Part shown: one piece after another, positions 61,831-64,000 of the stretch
Numbering within the stretch: the first letter of the stretch is position 1
Layout of the letters: every line of letters starts with the position of its first letter
DNA from: Melampsora larici-populina 98AG31
Taxonomy: Eukaryota > Basidiomycota > Pucciniomycetes > Pucciniales > Melampsoraceae
Assembly (NCBI RefSeq): GCF_000204055.1
Contig: NW_006768781.1
Coordinates: forward strand, 21,392 to 85,391
Length of the DNA: 64,000 nucleotides
Reading direction: 5' to 3'
The notes under the pieces: generated by a model
Database searches by the model: none
Told to the model about the DNA's origin: nothing
Seen by the model: the letters and a program-made list of their open reading frames with translations, nothing else
Translations under genes and position numbers: made by a program

Positions 61831-63023
61831 ATGGGATCCGAACGAGGTAGATCGGCATCTCCTAAGCCGTTATGGAACGAGAAAGATGTGGAAATGCGTA
61901 CATCCAAGTCTCCGATCGCCCAATCAAAACCTGTCAGAAGTCCAGACAAGTTGGCCATATTCCATCTTACCATAAATTGAAGTTTATCAGCTAATTAATC
62001 ATTCATCTTTCATTAAAGGTCTCGCTCCCGCTCCCGCTCTTACTCCCGCTCTGGAAGCCGTTCACGATCCCATTCAAGGTCGATGAGCCTCTCACGATCT
62101 GGATCCCGTTCTCGCTCACGATCTCGCTCACGTTCTCCTGCTCGGCGTAAGCGGGCTCGATCTGGTTCCATCTCTCGATCGCGGTCCCGATCACGGTCTT
62201 ACTCTTCGTACTCCTCTCGAAGCGCCTCGCGCAGTCCCGTTCGCGAGTCAAATGAGGCGAGGATCATCGAAATATCAAAATTGACAAAGAATGTTACAAC
62301 CAGCCACCTTCGAGAAATTTTCGGTGTCTATGGCGAGATTAAAGAGATAGACCTACCCATCGTAAGAAGACGTGAGTTGCCTTGACCTCCCTTTCTAGTT
62401 CGCCTACCTCGGCTTGTTTGAGTACTCATTCTAGCTTGAATTGGCTTCTTTTGAATCTTGTAGTTGGCTCTCATCGGGGTACTGCCGTCATGACTTTTGA
62501 GAGTAGTAAGGCTGCCCAGAAAGCGATATCACATATGGATCATGGTCAATTGGACGGTTCCTTATTGACGGTTCGAGTTTACCGACCGCCTTCACCACCA
62601 CGTGGACCAGCAGCCCTACGTGACCCTCCTCGCAATGGGAACAGATATCGTAACGGCGCAGATAATGGAGGCCGGTTCGCTCAGGGGCGTCCTGTGCATC
62701 CAGGCCGTCGAAATAGCCCACCTCGTCGTCCATTTGCATCTGGCTCTGGCGCCCGTAGCCGCAGTCCTCCCCGTCGTGATTTTGGTGGAAGTAGTAGAGC
62801 GCCAGTAGGCAGAGTCAACCGATCGCGTAGTCCACCATACAGACGAAGACGTTCGCCGAGCCGAAGTTTGAGCAGAAGTCCTCGTCGAAGTGGTGCTAGA
62901 AGGCCAAGTCCTCAATATGGTGGCAAAAAAAGCAGTCGTCGCAACCGCTCCTACTCAAAAAGTACTCATTCTAGTTACTCGCGATCCAGTCGTTCGAGGT
63001 CTCGTAGCCCACGTGGCAAGTGA
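61831..63023 (+). CDS. RNPS1-like SR-rich RNA-binding protein
   Basis: Three exons (61831-61949, 62019-62371 and 62464-63023) give 343 residues. An N-terminal RS-rich region (SRSGSRSRSRSRSRSPARRK) is followed by a single RRM of RNPS1 type: RIIEISKLTKNVTTSHLREI, GVYGEIKEIDLPIVRR, and, across the second intron, HRGTAVMTFESSKAAQKAI with MDHGQLDGSLLTVRV. The C-terminal half is Pro/Arg/Gly- and RS-rich. RNPS1 is a peripheral exon-junction-complex component (ASAP/PSAP complexes) in splicing and mRNA surveillance. The RRM being split by an intron with a conserved join supports the model. The exact start could be further upstream, but the ATG at 61831 gives a plausible Ser-rich leader (MGSERGRSASPKP). 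Confidence 0.88.
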
Positions 63024-64000
63024 TTTATTCTGTTCTACTTTGCGTGACACATACCAGATCTCTGAAAAATAGAGGTTCGATTACGTGACTGTGAAACTGC
63101 TGTTATAAAGGCTTTTCATAGGCATTTGTATGCCTGATATCATGCTTTCTAAAAAAAGCGTGATCAAATGATAATTTTTGAAGCAAATGTTGTGAATCAT
63201 GATTTAATTAATATTTCAAGCACAAATCAGAAGACGTCCATTATTCGGGCATTTTATTATCACTTAAAACAAGCTTTGTGTACTGTTTCTTACATTTGTG
63301 GATATCAAAATGCTGGATGTTCAAAGAATGATTTCGATCACTAAGAATTAAATTTGAATTCAAGCGTTGTGCTGTGGTGTTGAATTGCGGATCATGTTAC
63401 CTGAGACCAACGACCAAGGCATGATCTCCCTTTGGGTTTCTCCACTTGACCTTCCAACTTACTGGTTCATTGAAGCTGATGGTATATTTGTTTCTCGTAT
63501 CATTGGTGAGCAGGTAAGACAATATAGACAATCCTAGCTCTGATACCCACCGTCTTCTCCTGATATGACAGCTTTCTGGATGGCTGTTCAGACGTCCATC
63601 ACCTGTGTGCCAAGGAGGTCGATCATTTGCAAAAACTTATTCAAAGATGAGTCAATGTGGTGGTTTCTTAATCACCCTGCAATTAGTGAGAGTGTGGTGC
63701 AACATCCAATAGCTCATGGATCAACTACCACATGACTGGCCAGCATCTCTGGAATAATGGATGATGAGTAACCAATGGGCATATGCATGTCACAAGGGCT
63801 GACCTTTGAGACACTCTATTGCAAGAGCACCAAACCTGTCCATACAAGCCAAGGATCACATGCCATTTTGTGGGCATGCTCTTATATAAACAGGTACATG
63901 TGGGCATGGAAAACTATGTGGTCCAAAAGCAAGAACAAACTCACACAGCATTCCAGAGTAAGGAAAGATCCCAACCTAAGAGATCCCCCTTTGGCCTAGC
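63024..64000. other. region after RNPS1 to the window end
   Basis: No supported gene. A short frame beginning at 63397 (MLPETNDQGMISLWVSPLD) runs about 40 codons to a GTAAGA donor-like site and could be an exon of something continuing, but no following exon could be joined with confidence. Confidence 0.45.

Noticed and set aside
63397..63520. Possible first exon MLPETNDQGMISL…
   Set aside because: About 40 codons with a donor-like end, but no acceptable second exon could be identified before the window end.

Overview
The window reads as nuclear DNA of a basidiomycete fungus, most likely a rust (Pucciniales). It is AT-leaning. The conserved genes are broken by many short GT-AG introns of about 55-120 bp, with exons as short as 5, 12 and 13 nt. 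Genes are separated by kilobases of transposon-derived sequence and accompanied by secreted or GPI-anchored proteins. The GCM-domain transposase, the OTU fragment and the small secreted cysteine-rich protein also fit a rust genome. The species assignment is inference; no rRNA or mitochondrial marker is present.

Layout. 1-4.98 kb: gene-poor, with a possible inverted-repeat element. 4.98-6.89 kb (-): GPI-anchored GH17 beta-1,3-glucan enzyme. 8.32-10.98 kb (-): secreted protein built from three exon-duplicated modules. 13.1-14.4 kb (-): F-box-like protein. 15.0-15.7 kb (+): small GPI-anchored protein. 17.0-19.6 kb (-): RLI1/ABCE1. 23.0-23.8 kb (+): SDH4. 25.2-27.9 kb (+): large proline-rich surface protein. 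28-34.6 kb: transposon graveyard (foldback MITE, OTU-protease fragment, possible solo LTR, gypsy integrase remnant, long-inverted-repeat element). 34.64-40.59 kb: nearly complete Mutator-like transposon with 9-bp target duplication, whose gene joins a GCM zinc domain, a MULE transposase and a ubiquitin-specific-protease-like domain. 40.8-42.1 kb (+): ATP10. 43.6-43.8 kb (+): secreted cysteine-rich protein. 44-51.3 kb: further transposon DNA with an RPS23 pseudogene. 51.8-63.0 kb: housekeeping block of PXMP4, GPI8/PIG-K, MMTAG2-like, COQ3, NCBP3-like and RNPS1-like genes.

Two results stand out. First, the 5.9-kb MULE carries a deubiquitinase-like domain with recognisable Cys and His boxes fused behind a DDE transposase. 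Second, two loci about 18 kb apart (32.5-33.0 kb on +, 50.8-51.3 kb on -) share one architecture without obvious sequence homology. In each, a hairpin contains the 5' splice site of intron 1 at its base, followed by two introns. The unit then ends in a 10-12 nt spacer that starts like a splice donor, and after it comes a second copy that lacks both introns exactly and begins inside the hairpin loop. Spliced length equals the second-copy length in both cases (176 = 176; 159 = 159). This points to reverse transcription of a spliced RNA next to its own template.

All multi-exon models were built by eye from reading frame, splice consensus and family conservation. They have no transcript support.
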